NCBI RefSeq assembly: GCF_000210295.1
Contig: NC_026734.1
Coordinates: forward strand, 62,001 to 126,000
Direction of reading: 5' to 3'
DNA from: Trypanosoma brucei gambiense DAL972
Taxonomy: Eukaryota; Euglenozoa; Kinetoplastea; Trypanosomatida; Trypanosomatidae
DNA: 64,000 nt
Below the pieces are notes generated by a model. It was not told the origin of the DNA, searched no databases, and saw only the letters and a program-made list of their open reading frames with translations. Below are positions 41,312 through 51,382 of this stretch, piece after piece; positions within the stretch are counted from its first letter, which is position 1; every line of letters starts with the position of its first letter. A program made the translations under genes and the position numbers.

Positions 41312-42229
41312 ATGTCTGTTCAGTGCCAGGTTGCTCATCCGTACTTGCTTCTCAAGTCACTTTCTCTGCTCACCATCTCCAAAGATGCGTGGGCAGAGGT
41401 GGAGTTTACTGAATCTTCCGTGACGTTGGACGTTGAGGGCGCAGGTCAGTCGGCCACAGCTACGGCTGTGCTTCCCACATCAATCTTCTCACAATACACC
41501 ACGACTGGCGTTCGTTTTGCTGTGCACTTGGGCATGTTTCGGAACGCCTTGTTGTTGGGTGGTCCGTCGCAACTGAACTCCATGTCCACCTCACGTGTGG
41601 TGTTGTCGTACCCAACCAAAGAAGCGAGGTTGCTCGTCGAACTGTCGGACGGAAAAATCACGTTGCGTTCAAAACTTATCACTCAACGACCGAAGGAATA
41701 TCCGCTTGACCTTCAGTTTTCACATGCGCGTGTTTTGAATCAGGTGACACTGCCAGGTGACGCGGCGAGAGCTGCCATAGAGGATTTAGTGACAGCACAA
41801 TGTTCTCATGCGGTTGTAACGCTGGACCCTCGGGAGGGTGTGCTGTTCCGAGGGGAAGGTGGGCCGTATGGTAGCGCACTTATCAAAATCCCACTTAATT
41901 CAGATGTTATTTCTTCCATTTTTGACGGTGATGAGCGGGTGGAAACTCACGTACTTCAGTCACACCTGGTCCTAGTTTGCGGAGTGCGCTCGGGAGGTAA
42001 ACAACGGCGTAACACTCTTGTACCAGCAAATGATTTCCTTATGGGGCCCAATAGTAATGGTGGTGGTGGTTACGGGCAGCAACAAGCGGCGGTTGGTGGG
42101 TTTGAAAGGTTGATGCTTCAGATAAATGAAGCACGGCAGCTTAGTGTGGTGCACATGCTGCGAGAGCGGGATATCCCTGTGACTGTTACGTTGGTTGTTT
42201 CCCCCATATACAATCTGCACGATCAGTAA
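41312..42229 (+). CDS. RAD1: Rad1, subunit of the 9-1-1 checkpoint clamp
   Basis: Rad1 joins Rad9 and Hus1 in a PCNA-like ring loaded at damaged DNA to activate ATR signalling. The 305-residue protein has the two-lobed clamp look. It opens with MSVQCQVAHPYLLLKSLSLL, then alternating strands and helices, with a C-terminal block FERLMLQINEARQLSVVHML like the Rad1 segment where the last strands form. The open frame continues 120 codons upstream but begins after a non-coding-looking stretch; the splice acceptor at 41244 supports the ATG at 41312. The length is slightly above the roughly 280 residues of animal Rad1, mostly because of a Gly/Asn/Gln-rich loop near residue 245. The sequence is divergent, so other PCNA-fold clamps (Hus1) remain possible but less likely. 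Confidence 0.72.
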   Translation: MSVQCQVAHPYLLLKSLSLLTISKDAWAEVEFTESSVTLDVEGAGQSATATAVLPTSIFSQYTTTGVRFAVHLGMFRNALLLGGPSQLNSMSTSRVVLSYPTKEARLLVELSDGKITLRSKLITQRPKEYPLDLQFSHARVLNQVTLPGDAARAAIEDLVTAQCSHAVVTLDPREGVLFRGEGGPYGSALIKIPLNSDVISSIFDGDERVETHVLQSHLVLVCGVRSGGKQRRNTLVPANDFLMGPNSNGGGGYGQQQAAVGGFERLMLQINEARQLSVVHMLRERDIPVTVTLVVSPIYNLHDQ

Positions 42230-43222
42230 TATGAAAACCTCTTGAGGTGACCGGTTCTTTACGTCATTGTTATACTTCCCTCCCCTAGACTGTCTCAGTA
42301 CCTCTTGGCGGGGAGGATTTTTGGTTGCACATCGGCAATTCGTGTGCGACACACAGGAGTGGGGAAGTCAGCAAACTTCCTTTTAAGAAGGGGGAAAGGA
42401 GAATGTCAAGCTGACTCTCAGTCACTCCTGTCCGTTGCGGCACTGAAGGTGTCACGCACCGTGCGCCACGGGCTGCAACGGTCTCTGTGCGCCCAGCACG
42501 AATGTCGAGTACATCATTGTGCTGATGGCTGATCTTTCATTGCAGGTCGCACAGACACCGAACGACATCCTTAAAAAAAAAAAAAGAAAAGGTCCGCTGT
42601 TGTCCTTGGATGGCACGTTGGTAATGGAGGCCATGCCAGCGCGTCTGCTGCATCGCTGTCGTACTGTCCGAATGGTGGCATTACTCTTTCTGTGTTAGCA
42701 CAATTGTCTTTTGCTATGAGAGTGAAGGGCGCGTTGAGTGGGAAGCCATGCCGAATTTAGTGCGAGGCCATCCTAATTAAGGTACCCGAGAGCGCGGTGA
42801 GTTGTGTTACTTTCCGTATTGGAGTACAGTTGTGTATACTGTGTGCTGTCGATCTTGTTGGGACCGTCTTTTATACTTTGATTGGCTTGGTGCTCCTCCG
42901 TCCAAGTGGAAGTGTGTCATTGGAAGGCGTTGTTCACAAATGTTGACGAGGATCAATTATCCGTTTTATTGTTTCCGAAGCTGAAGGGCCGCAGTTTGTC
43001 CAGTAGTGTTGGGATTCACGCGGTCTTCGCGATGGGCTTTTGACCTCTGTTTTACCTGTTCTGATTTTTTGGTTAAGCGCATTTAAATATCATATGAGAT
43101 CTTCGCTTTAAATCATTTTTTTCTTGGATGTTGGATACTGCTGCAAGCTCTTTTCCCCTTCTTTGCTCTGTTGTTTTCCCCCTTTGGAATACTTGTGTGA
43201 ATCTTTTTGTAAGAGACCGGTT
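42230..43222 (+). other. Intergenic region, 993 bp, with repeat copy 2
   Basis: This region contains the second copy of the 154 bp repeat and an A-run (about 42572-42590). A pyrimidine-rich region (about 43141-43190) comes before an AG at 43212-43213, the likely splice acceptor of the next gene. The short frames here look like chance. Confidence 0.6.
42689..42842 (+). repeat. 154 bp direct repeat, copy 2
   Basis: Identical to 37139-37292 except one base. The two copies are 5,550 bp apart in the same orientation and flank the metallophosphoesterase and Rad1 genes. Neither flank extends the similarity. Confidence 0.95.
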
Positions 43223-44680
43223 ATGAGTCAACTCAGCGAGTTGCTAAACACCTCACAACTGACGAAGTACTATGCACTAATTCAATTCCTTTCGTCACAC
43301 ACCAACACTGAGTACACGCTCGCTCAACTGGACTACTTGCTTCCGCGGGGAGCGTCACTTCAGCGTTTTCCAGCATCATGGATAGAGTTTATGGAGGAAG
43401 GGTTGTGCAACAACCAAAATGTTGAATTGTATCGTCGTCCCGTCGCTGGTGGAGAAGCTGCGGGTGAAAACATTTCTTCCCTTGTGCGAGAGGAATGCGA
43501 GGAAATTGTCCTCATTTGTCGGAGGCCAGTCATAAATAACCTGAAGGACCTCGCCAGGTTGTTGCAGTCGCCAGCGACGGTTCCTGACGTGGAGGGTTGT
43601 GTAGCACTGCATACAGACCAAATTACACTCAACGAAAACCTCTTAAGAGCGTCGCAAACACAAGGCCTGTTGTACTATTTTCCCGATAACTATACCAAAT
43701 CACGTGAACATCGCTCTGCTAAGTCCCGTCGTTCTTCCAGTCAGAGCGAGATTGTAAGCAACCTTATGCGCAATGAAGACATAGAGGGACTTCTCGATGA
43801 AGAAAGTAAAGATGGCAAACTGGATCTGCCTGCCGGCGTTACTGCTCAATTTATGCTCTACAACCGACGGGGTGTGCCTGTTCGAGGCCGAAATAGTTTT
43901 CCTATGCGGTACAATGTGGGTGACAGGGCCATGGTTATTGTTGAGAGGAGCGTCCCTTCTGATGCAGATCATGTACCACCCAAACCTCCTTTGGTGACCA
44001 CGACGCTGGGAAGACCAGTTGGTATGAGTAGTGTTGGTGGTAGTGACGGCAGTACACCAGTCGAAATCCGAGTGAAGGTATCTGCCAATTCCGTCGGGAG
44101 CCAACGTACCTGTATAAGTATTAAGGCTCAGGTTAAGGGTAGAGTGGTTTTGTCCCTTTTTGTTGACAGTAGGGAGACAATAATTCCGCTGGAGGTGTTG
44201 GATGAGAGTGTGGGGATGCCAGGAGTGATAGTTGGACGCGAGCAGCAACCACTACTTCCGGTACCGGATGATATTCGCATTAACGACCCTGCCATTTGGG
44301 GGAGTGGCAACGGCGATGGACAGGCGGGAAGGGGTGGTGTCAGCGGTATTGACCGTGACAGTGGTAGTTGCGGTAACTTCGCTTTGTCTTGGTGGCTTAA
44401 TCCATCGCCTGCCATTCTTGAAGTGCGGGATCTCACATTACCGGATAGTGAGACTTTTGCGGCTGCGTCGCGCGCCGTGTGGAATGTTCACCGCACCGAT
44501 GAGAGTGCAATGAAGGCGGTGCGGAAGGCATTGAAGGACCAGCGCAACTCAGAGACGACGCGGAAGAAGCGAAACAAGCGCAGTCGACCACGTGATCTAC
44601 GCAACAGTCACATGATTCATTATGGATTCGATGCCTCAATACCTTTTGGCACTCAGCGCTCTTTTCCGAAAGATGCTTGA
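43223..44680 (+). CDS. Possible TFIIE-beta-like winged-helix protein
   Basis: The 485-residue protein starts MSQLSELLNTSQLTKYYALI; the open frame extends 33 codons upstream but the AG at 43213 supports this ATG. Two tandem winged-helix-like segments (about 8-75 and 85-160) are suggested by LTKYYALIQFLSSH, the WIEFMEEGLCNNQNVEL block and INNLKDLARLLQS. These follow the order of the human TFIIE-beta core, where LVNNPKIEV and a second wing occur. Near the C-terminus AVWNVHRTDESAMKAVRKAL is followed by a basic RKKRNKRSRPRDLRNSHM tail, recalling the end of TFIIE-beta. A beta-rich insert of roughly 200 residues with Gly-rich loops separates the halves. TFIIE-beta binds double-stranded DNA near the transcription bubble. 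The match is suggestive, not certain; otherwise call it hypothetical. Confidence 0.45.
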   Translation: MSQLSELLNTSQLTKYYALIQFLSSHTNTEYTLAQLDYLLPRGASLQRFPASWIEFMEEGLCNNQNVELYRRPVAGGEAAGENISSLVREECEEIVLICRRPVINNLKDLARLLQSPATVPDVEGCVALHTDQITLNENLLRASQTQGLLYYFPDNYTKSREHRSAKSRRSSSQSEIVSNLMRNEDIEGLLDEESKDGKLDLPAGVTAQFMLYNRRGVPVRGRNSFPMRYNVGDRAMVIVERSVPSDADHVPPKPPLVTTTLGRPVGMSSVGGSDGSTPVEIRVKVSANSVGSQRTCISIKAQVKGRVVLSLFVDSRETIIPLEVLDESVGMPGVIVGREQQPLLPVPDDIRINDPAIWGSGNGDGQAGRGGVSGIDRDSGSCGNFALSWWLNPSPAILEVRDLTLPDSETFAAASRAVWNVHRTDESAMKAVRKALKDQRNSETTRKKRNKRSRPRDLRNSHMIHYGFDASIPFGTQRSFPKDA

Positions 44681-45028
44681 TTTGCTGCCCCCTCTCTTTA
44701 CTCTTCCTGCTGTGCTTGTGCATATGCGTATACTTCCAGTACAACTTTATGGGGGAGACTCACCCCTCAACACACTGCGCAGTATCGCATATTTTGTCCC
44801 CTCTTGCTGTCTTGGTGACAACTAAATATGTTGCTGATTCCACGTCGAACACTCTCTTAATTTTTGTGCCTTATCTCTACTATAATAATTCCTTGATGTA
44901 ACCACTATAGGGGGGAGGAAAAGAATCGAGACAGATTACATTTACACACATAACTATTCAGGCAGGCATCGGGTCAACGCGATTTTGCTCTAGTGTCATT
45001 ATTTTTTTTTTATTTTTTGGTGGGATGC
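44681..45028 (+). other. Intergenic region
   Basis: This 348 bp stretch holds 3' UTR and a T-rich tract (about 44999-45019) immediately upstream of the next ATG. No gene seen. Confidence 0.55.
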
Positions 45029-45601
45029 ATGGTTTGGTTCTCCGCGCCCGACAACAGTGAGTTTCTAGGGGACCCTTTACCCCGAAAAGCACGACAACCC
45101 AAGGTCCATTTAGCTACTGAGGTGTCTGTGGAAGCATCGTTGCCTTGGGAAGACGTGTCCTCGTGGGAGTGCGGTAGTCAAACCTCTCGCAATAGTTCAC
45201 GTTCATCAACTTCCGACAACGCCGCCAATGGGCACGTGGCGAATATCAATAAGTTTCATGACCGGATGGAGCTCATCCGGCGGCTCAACAAGCGCCGCCG
45301 CAACAATTCCACTTGTAGGGAATCAGGTCGTACAGAACAATGGACGTGCCAACCGCTTTATGTGGGAGTTAGCACCTTTCCCGAAATGAAGGAAATGTCA
45401 CCTAAATCGGTGGGTGGAGAAAACGTGCCGTTTTGGAATAGTGCTGTTGTGCATGATTCACCACTTATGACCGACAGGTCTGGGTCAGAAGTCGACAAGA
45501 AACCGCTGAAGACAAGAAAGTGCGCATGGAATTTGACGTACGTGAGGAAAAATGATTGGCCTGAGGCACATCAAATGCACGAGGGGGATGCAATTATATA
45601 A
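45029..45601 (+). CDS. Hypothetical protein, 190 aa
   Basis: I do not recognise this protein. The open frame begins at a GTG, so the first ATG, giving MVWFSAPDNSEFLGD, is used. The sequence is polar and Ser/Asn-rich, with a short basic helix MELIRRLNKRRRNN (about 80-93) and a Trp-containing C-terminus. There is no signal peptide or membrane segment. The T-tract just upstream has its next AG inside the reading frame (about 45056). If that were the acceptor, the start would move to the internal ATG of MELIRRL near 45267. The real N-terminus is therefore uncertain. Confidence 0.5.
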   Translation: MVWFSAPDNSEFLGDPLPRKARQPKVHLATEVSVEASLPWEDVSSWECGSQTSRNSSRSSTSDNAANGHVANINKFHDRMELIRRLNKRRRNNSTCRESGRTEQWTCQPLYVGVSTFPEMKEMSPKSVGGENVPFWNSAVVHDSPLMTDRSGSEVDKKPLKTRKCAWNLTYVRKNDWPEAHQMHEGDAII

Positions 45602-45919
45602 TAGTGGTGAGCTGGTTTGGTTCCTAGTGCAGCACGGTATCGCGGAATTAAACCATCGCATGTGTGTCGAACTCTTCTTTTTTGTTGTTAGTTTTAAATA
45701 TTTGTTTTATGGGGTACTGGTTTGCTTGCGTCTTTGCTTTTCTTTTGTTTTGACAGAGTCTTGTGTAGACGTAGTGTGATCGTGTGGTTGTTTCCTTGTG
45801 GTAGTTGTGGTCCTGCTGACGTGAATTTCTCTTTCCCCCTATTTCTTGTTGTTTTTTCTCACAATTCAATGCCTTGCACCCTGTGGTGCCCTCAGCAAAA
45901 AAGAGGGGAGGACAAAAGC

Positions 45920-45951
<32 letters not shown>

Positions 45952-46102
45952 TTATTTATACACACATACGCATAGATTGTATTCCATAGACGAATCGATC
46001 ACGCATTTCGTGGCTTCCGTTTAACCAGAAGAGTAGGCTGTGCTGACACCTTGTGCAGCGGAGCAGGGAGCCTTCTCGTTTGCTTGCTCGGGGCGGGGTG
46101 TC
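45602..46102 (+). other. Intergenic region with TA microsatellite
   Basis: This 501 bp stretch includes a T-rich tract (about 45840-45865) and a TA dinucleotide run. No gene seen. Confidence 0.6.
45920..45947. repeat. (AT)n microsatellite, about 28 bp
   Basis: Fourteen AT units followed by TTTA units. Similar short TA runs occur in intergenic DNA at 49659-49676 and about 51121-51136. Confidence 0.95.
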
Positions 46103-49015
46103 ATGCCGAAGTCTTCCTCAGCCTATCGACATGATCTTCCCGAGGATCTGCTTGAACTCATCGATCACACAACAAAAGGTGTACAACGTCTGTACGAATC
46201 TACCAAGCGCGCGAGCCGTGCTGTTTCGCGCAACCAAAGGCAGGCGCCAACAACACTGCCCTCATATTCAAGTTGCAGCGAATGCACAAGCGAAGCAGAG
46301 CACGCAGCAACCCAGTTGAGGAACGGCAGAGGAACATCAGTGCCGCGTCAGAAATCTTCTTCCTCGAGGGCTAAGGAGAGAAAGGCATCTGCACCTGCGG
46401 TTAAGTCAATACGTGATGAGGGAACGGAATTGACGTATGATGACGGCCTGCCGCTGCATCCTCATCCTCTTTCTTGTGTGGGACATGAGAAAAATGGCAA
46501 GGGCAGGCGACGCAGCACCGATAGCGGGGACAGGGTGACAGCGCGACAGCAACAGTGGGGTTATTCGCAGCCACTTCCGACAAGTGGAGCTGATATGGGT
46601 GGTCCCTCCCACATGAGAATGGGTAGCACAACTTTTTCATCAGACAATCCCACACACCACCCCGTGTTCAATCGTTCCGCTTCCAGACAGCAAATGTCCA
46701 CTTCAAGTGCCTTTAGCAGCTCTGCTGCTTTTGAGCAGGACCACAGCTCTTCTTTGGCTAGGAAAAGTTGGAAAGACACATTCAGGTCCCTTTTGACGGG
46801 TGACGCAGCACCTCCATCATTTTCGAATGAAGCGGCGATTGAAACTATATCTTCTCGTAGTCCGACGCCCTTTACGCAGGGGGCGAACGCAGTGCCCGAT
46901 AAGGCGCCAAGTCACTGCGGATCTCGCGTTGCCTTGGAGGATGCAGATAGACACTCGCGAAAGCCTCGTTCACCATTGCAAGAGCCAGAAGAGGAAGACA
47001 TAGAGCATTTGCGGCATCGTCTGAGGGAACAAGAGGTGTCGCACAAGGAAGAGCTAGCGCAACTTCGCACTAAACATTGTATGGAGGTTACACGGCTCCG
47101 TCGTGCGGCACTGGAGGCACGTCAAAAGATTTTAGATGAGGTCACTGCGCAGTTGCAGTCATCTGCTGATGTGAAGGTGAAGTTGCTTCGTGCAGAAATT
47201 GAAAGCGAGCGCCAACGAGCAGACGGCGTGCAGAAAATGTTGGAGGAGGATAAAGCTGTCATTGAACGACTGCGAGGGGAACTTGATGTAGCCAATAACA
47301 ATGTGAAAACACTTCGAAAGGATCTAAGCACCAAAACGAAGACTATAGCAAAGTTAAATGACAATCTGGAAGGAACACAGCGAGAGCTCGCCGAGTGCAG
47401 GGAGGAAGTTGGTAAACATTCAAGGAACCTTGCAGAGAGTACGCGACGGGAGAAAGTTGCCATTTCACGCGAAAAAGAACAAAGAAATGCGGTGAGGCAG
47501 CTGGAAGAGCAACTGAATGAGCGGGAGCGTCGGTCGCGTGAGGAGCTTGCGCGGCTGCAGGAGGAGCTTCGCACAATGTCAGACGGCTACGAGAAGTTGA
47601 TTAAAGAAGCGTCAGAAAAGCTTTCGGTCCTGGAAAAGGTGGAGCGGAAGTATCATGCCTTGAAGGAGCAGCACCGCGATGAGAAGAAGCAGAGTGAAGT
47701 TGTAACTTCGGAAACTGCTGTGCTGAAAGGAGAGAAGGAAGAGCTGGAGAGGAAAGTGGAGGAGCTGCAGGATGAATTGGAGGCGTTTCGCCTTCAAGTG
47801 GCGAGGAAGGAGCACGAACTGCGGGAAGAGCGCGTCGGACACAGTCAAATGGTCGATGAAATTGTTCAGAAGATGGAACAACAGCAGGAGAAATCCGCTC
47901 GAGAGCAAGAGGACCTGCAAAAAGCTCTTCGCAACTCTGAAGAGCGCCTCGCCCGGTCCCAGCGAGCGACTGAAGGGTTGGAGCGGCAACTACAGGAGGA
48001 GCAGGCACACAGCAAGGAATTATTGCTGAAACTCGAGGAGGGAACGCTGCGGCACAAGGAGGAACTCGCCGCCACTCGCCGGTCGGCGGCCACGTATCAT
48101 CAGCAATCGGAGGGGGTTATATCAAGCCTGAAACGACAGCTTCGTGAGAAAGATACCAAACTAGAGGCTCTCGCTAACGCCGCATCGGAACCACTTCACC
48201 GACTACGCAGTCAACTGGAGGATGAGCGCAGCAAACGCGCCCGCCTCGAGGAACAGTTTAACCAATATAAGCAGAAAGCAAAACTTGCACAGGAAGCGGC
48301 ACTAAGGGAGATACGACGTGAGCAACAGCGAGTGTCGTCAGTAGGGCGGACGCAGCCAAAGAGTGGGCTGATGCCGCGCCCCCGTCTCTCGGGACACGAG
48401 GAGGGGGATCTAATGTTTCCTACTCCTCCCTCCGCTTCGTCTGCCTCTCCTGCCGGCACGATTGCTGTTGCCGATGTTTCGCCGATGCCCACCCCCACGT
48501 ATCCTCCTCCACTGCGTGACACCGATGTGGCTGGGGGCTCAAGTCGAACACCTGTTAAAGTCGCGAACTCCGTTTCACACGCACCGCAGATGCACGATCG
48601 TCATAATGAAGGCAATACGGTTACACCACCGCAGTACGTTGGTCACCGTTCCGGTTGGGATTCCGTTGGTTCGATCTCAAATATATCTTGCAGTTCACCT
48701 CTCTGTAGTAGTCGTTTTGGTGATTTGAGGAGCGTGGATGAGTCAGTGGTAAGTGCGGGTGATGGGCGGCCCGCTGCACATGCCCTGGCGAACGGCAACG
48801 GCATGTCACCCGCAGGCCAAACCATCGACGAACGTATGGTTCAACACGAACTAGTACTGCAGGAATTTCACAAATCAGCTGCTGAAGTTTTCAGGAAAAT
48901 AACGGGTAACCGTGACGAGTTCCTTGCGAGGTGCACTTCTGCAGTGCGTTCGGCATCACATCGTACTGCTGACAAGGAGCATATTTCTGTTCATGGTAAC
49001 GGGGTGTTGGACTAA
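46103..49015 (+). CDS. Large coiled-coil protein (970 aa), probably cytoskeletal
   Basis: The open frame begins at a GTG; the first ATG gives MPKSSSAYRHDLPEDLLELI. Residues about 1-300 are Ser-rich and polar. From about residue 300 to 745 the sequence is one long heptad-rich coiled coil full of Glu, Lys, Arg, Gln and Leu, with segments such as EEDIEHLRHRLREQEVSHKE. The tail (750-970) is Ser/Pro/Thr-rich with a short final helix near LVLQEFHKSAAEVFRKI. No kinesin motor, EF-hand or membrane segment is visible. Trypanosomes have many such proteins in the flagellum attachment zone, basal body and subpellicular cytoskeleton; this one cannot be assigned more closely. Long antisense frames over the coiled coil are artefacts of composition. 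Confidence 0.85.
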   Translation: MPKSSSAYRHDLPEDLLELIDHTTKGVQRLYESTKRASRAVSRNQRQAPTTLPSYSSCSECTSEAEHAATQLRNGRGTSVPRQKSSSSRAKERKASAPAVKSIRDEGTELTYDDGLPLHPHPLSCVGHEKNGKGRRRSTDSGDRVTARQQQWGYSQPLPTSGADMGGPSHMRMGSTTFSSDNPTHHPVFNRSASRQQMSTSSAFSSSAAFEQDHSSSLARKSWKDTFRSLLTGDAAPPSFSNEAAIETISSRSPTPFTQGANAVPDKAPSHCGSRVALEDADRHSRKPRSPLQEPEEEDIEHLRHRLREQEVSHKEELAQLRTKHCMEVTRLRRAALEARQKILDEVTAQLQSSADVKVKLLRAEIESERQRADGVQKMLEEDKAVIERLRGELDVANNNVKTLRKDLSTKTKTIAKLNDNLEGTQRELAECREEVGKHSRNLAESTRREKVAISREKEQRNAVRQLEEQLNERERRSREELARLQEELRTMSDGYEKLIKEASEKLSVLEKVERKYHALKEQHRDEKKQSEVVTSETAVLKGEKEELERKVEELQDELEAFRLQVARKEHELREERVGHSQMVDEIVQKMEQQQEKSAREQEDLQKALRNSEERLARSQRATEGLERQLQEEQAHSKELLLKLEEGTLRHKEELAATRRSAATYHQQSEGVISSLKRQLREKDTKLEALANAASEPLHRLRSQLEDERSKRARLEEQFNQYKQKAKLAQEAALREIRREQQRVSSVGRTQPKSGLMPRPRLSGHEEGDLMFPTPPSASSASPAGTIAVADVSPMPTPTYPPPLRDTDVAGGSSRTPVKVANSVSHAPQMHDRHNEGNTVTPPQYVGHRSGWDSVGSISNISCSSPLCSSRFGDLRSVDESVVSAGDGRPAAHALANGNGMSPAGQTIDERMVQHELVLQEFHKSAAEVFRKITGNRDEFLARCTSAVRSASHRTADKEHISVHGNGVLD

Positions 49016-49865
49016 CAGTATATTTTTTGACCTGTTTCCTTTCCCTTTACCCATGGGATGACTGGCAATATATCGCCTACTGTTGCGTGTCAGCCCTCCA
49101 GGAATTGTTTCGTTAGTTGAATAAGGTCTTCGATTCAATGTGTAGCCGTTCCCGCATGTGTCGGCACATGATTGCTCCGGAGTGTGCTGTGGTGAAGGCG
49201 GGTCTTCGGCACCTTTTTTTGCTGCTGTTTTTCGGGTCCCCGAATCTGTGGACTATTCTCGTCCGCTATTGCACGTGGGTTCCATGGATTAGTACCAAGT
49301 GTTGGTTGGGGTATTGCAATTGTGAGGACTTTTCAAGGGAATATGTGTTTGAGGATTACTGCTGTTGGTGTGTGTGTATGTGTATGTTAGTGTGGCGATG
49401 CTCTGTTCTTAAAGTCGTCTCTTGACGGGGCGTTAGTGATACAGGATGGGCGGTGCTCACAGACATCTTAAAGAGGCTTTTGCATAGCGAAAATGTGCTT
49501 AGTGATGCATACACGCACACTTTTGTGACTGCTGATCTGCCGATGCGCGCAGTTCCGTAACTTGTACCATTGTCGAGGGGTGAAATTCCCAGGATATCCG
49601 AAAAAAGCCGGCTACAATTTTTTCTGCTCCTTCCCCTCCAATTCCTCCTATAGCACCCATATATATATATATATATTCCTATTCAGTTAACCATTAACGT
49701 TCTTGTTGGCGACTGTGCCAGCACAATCATCAGTCAAAAGTGGGTTGAGTGTCTATCACTGAGATTATTTTTCCTTTTCCCTTTTTTCAAGTTTCCGGTA
49801 GTTTGTGTGCCTACCCGAACGTGGCTCTAGGACGAAAGTAAATACTTCTGGGCAGTCCACTTTTT
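49016..49865 (+). other. Intergenic region, 850 bp
   Basis: It holds UTR sequence, a TA run (49659-49676) and a pyrimidine-rich tract (about 49768-49790) with an AG near 49790 serving the RRP8 gene. A 102-codon frame (49117-49425) is not supported by composition. Confidence 0.55.
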
Positions 49866-50975
49866 ATGTCTCGGGGTGGAATATTTGGTGACCCTCGCAA
49901 AAAGGGTCGTACCGCGACGGACAAATATTCCAAGAAAGAGCCTCCACAGAGCAAAAACCGCAAAGAGACGAGTTCTGCAGCCAAGGTGTCAAAGAAAGCA
50001 GGAGCGCTGTATGGCCCTGTTGTTGTACACAGTTCTGGGTGTGCCAGTCGTGATTCTGCCAATGATCGTAGGGGCATTCCATTTAAAAACAAGCACGAAG
50101 AACGCGAGTACAAGAAGGCGAAACACATTCCAAAGTATGCACCAAATCCAACGGGAGGGAAAGGAGAAAACGGGGAACCAACTCCGCGCCCAAGCGGTGC
50201 CAGTAGTGCCTCGCAGCGTCGTGCTATTCGCCGCGTGAGGGATGATGATAGCGTTTTGGAACACTTCCGCACAAAACTTTCAGCGAGTACCTTTCGTCTG
50301 TTAAATGAGCAAATATATAACTCGCCTATTTCTTGTGTTGCAGAGCTGTTGCGTGATCCATCCACGTATGCTGATTACCATAATGGCTATCGCCAACAGA
50401 TTCAACAGTGGCCCATCAAACCATACGATGTTATCTTGCAAGCCCTGCTTGAGGATCGTCGGGGGCGTTTTGTAGCTAATAAAGCCAAGAGCATGCCTGG
50501 GTACATTCCTTCCAGTTGGGTTATTGCAGACATGGGCTGTGGGGATGCGCAGGTAGCACAAGCACTTTGTCCAAAAGGTTACACAGTTCACTCATTTGAT
50601 TTACATGCAATGAACGAACATGTAACTGTTGCTAACATCGCTCACGTCCCTCTAGAGAAAAAGTCCGTCGACATCTGCATTTTTTCTCTTAGCCTCATGT
50701 CGACTGACTACATTAAATGCCTGTACGAGGCATTTCGCATCCTCAAACCGAAGCGACTGCTGAAGATCGTCGAAGTTCGCTCGCGTGTTCCGCACCCTCG
50801 GCGTTTTGCAGAGCTTGTTGAAGGTATTGGTTTCACTTTGGATTATCACGATACTGTTGGGGATTATTTTGTAGCGTACGACTTCATTAAGTTAGATGGA
50901 CAGGAGTCGGCTAATCAACACCCAAAGTATGACCCGCAAGAGGTGCTTGTCCCGTCACTGTACAAAAAGCGGTGA
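49866..50975 (+). CDS. RRP8: RRP8-type rRNA adenine methyltransferase (nucleomethylin family)
   Basis: RRP8 makes N1-methyladenosine in helix 25.1 of large-subunit rRNA in the nucleolus, using S-adenosylmethionine. Of 369 residues, the first 130 are basic, Lys/Arg/Ser-rich and suited to nucleolar targeting. The catalytic domain follows: FRLLNEQIYNSPISCVAELL, YHNGYRQQIQQWPIKPYDVI, then the SAM site VIADMGCGDAQVAQAL (about 219), SFDLHA (about 243), FSLSLMSTDYIKCLYEAFRI (about 273) and LKPKRLLKIVEVRSR. All family blocks are present in order, and length is close to the yeast protein. It complements midasin in the same window as a ribosome-production gene, although on the opposite transcription unit. 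Confidence 0.95.
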   Translation: MSRGGIFGDPRKKGRTATDKYSKKEPPQSKNRKETSSAAKVSKKAGALYGPVVVHSSGCASRDSANDRRGIPFKNKHEEREYKKAKHIPKYAPNPTGGKGENGEPTPRPSGASSASQRRAIRRVRDDDSVLEHFRTKLSASTFRLLNEQIYNSPISCVAELLRDPSTYADYHNGYRQQIQQWPIKPYDVILQALLEDRRGRFVANKAKSMPGYIPSSWVIADMGCGDAQVAQALCPKGYTVHSFDLHAMNEHVTVANIAHVPLEKKSVDICIFSLSLMSTDYIKCLYEAFRILKPKRLLKIVEVRSRVPHPRRFAELVEGIGFTLDYHDTVGDYFVAYDFIKLDGQESANQHPKYDPQEVLVPSLYKKR

Positions 50976-51382
50976 TAGGCACCGGTTCGTTCGTGACAAC
51001 TGCGGTTTTTGCCGTGCGGAAACAAATTAAGCGGAAGATAAATAAGTATAGTACAGTGCGGGGGCAGCCAAAGAAAGCGTTTAAAAATCACTACACTGGT
51101 GATTCGGAAGGGTTGGAGACGTATATATATATATATGTGTGTGTGTGTCTGTATAAGTACCTCTTTTCCTCACCCTGCTTCTCTGAGTCCTACTTGCCCC
51201 CTATTTTTAAGTGTAAAAATGTTGTGCTCTCACGCGTGTAAGATTCAACAAAGAAGGAAGTCTGTTTGTGACTCTAGTCCAGTTTTTTCTCTAACCTGCT
51301 TTGTGCGGTCTTTTTCATTCCTTTCTGTAGGTATAACTCACCTGACGAAAAAAAGGAGAAGGTGGGGAGGTGGGTACTACCA
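50976..51382 (+). other. Intergenic region with TA/TG microsatellite
   Basis: A (TA)n(TG)n run lies at about 51121-51149. A pyrimidine tract (51311-51328) ends in AG at 51329-51330, the likely acceptor for the GPDH paralog. Confidence 0.65.

Noticed and set aside
47122..48522. Minus-strand frames (up to 150 codons) over the coiled-coil gene
   Set aside because: Antisense products of Glu/Lys/Arg-rich coiled-coil codons, on the wrong strand for this polycistronic unit.
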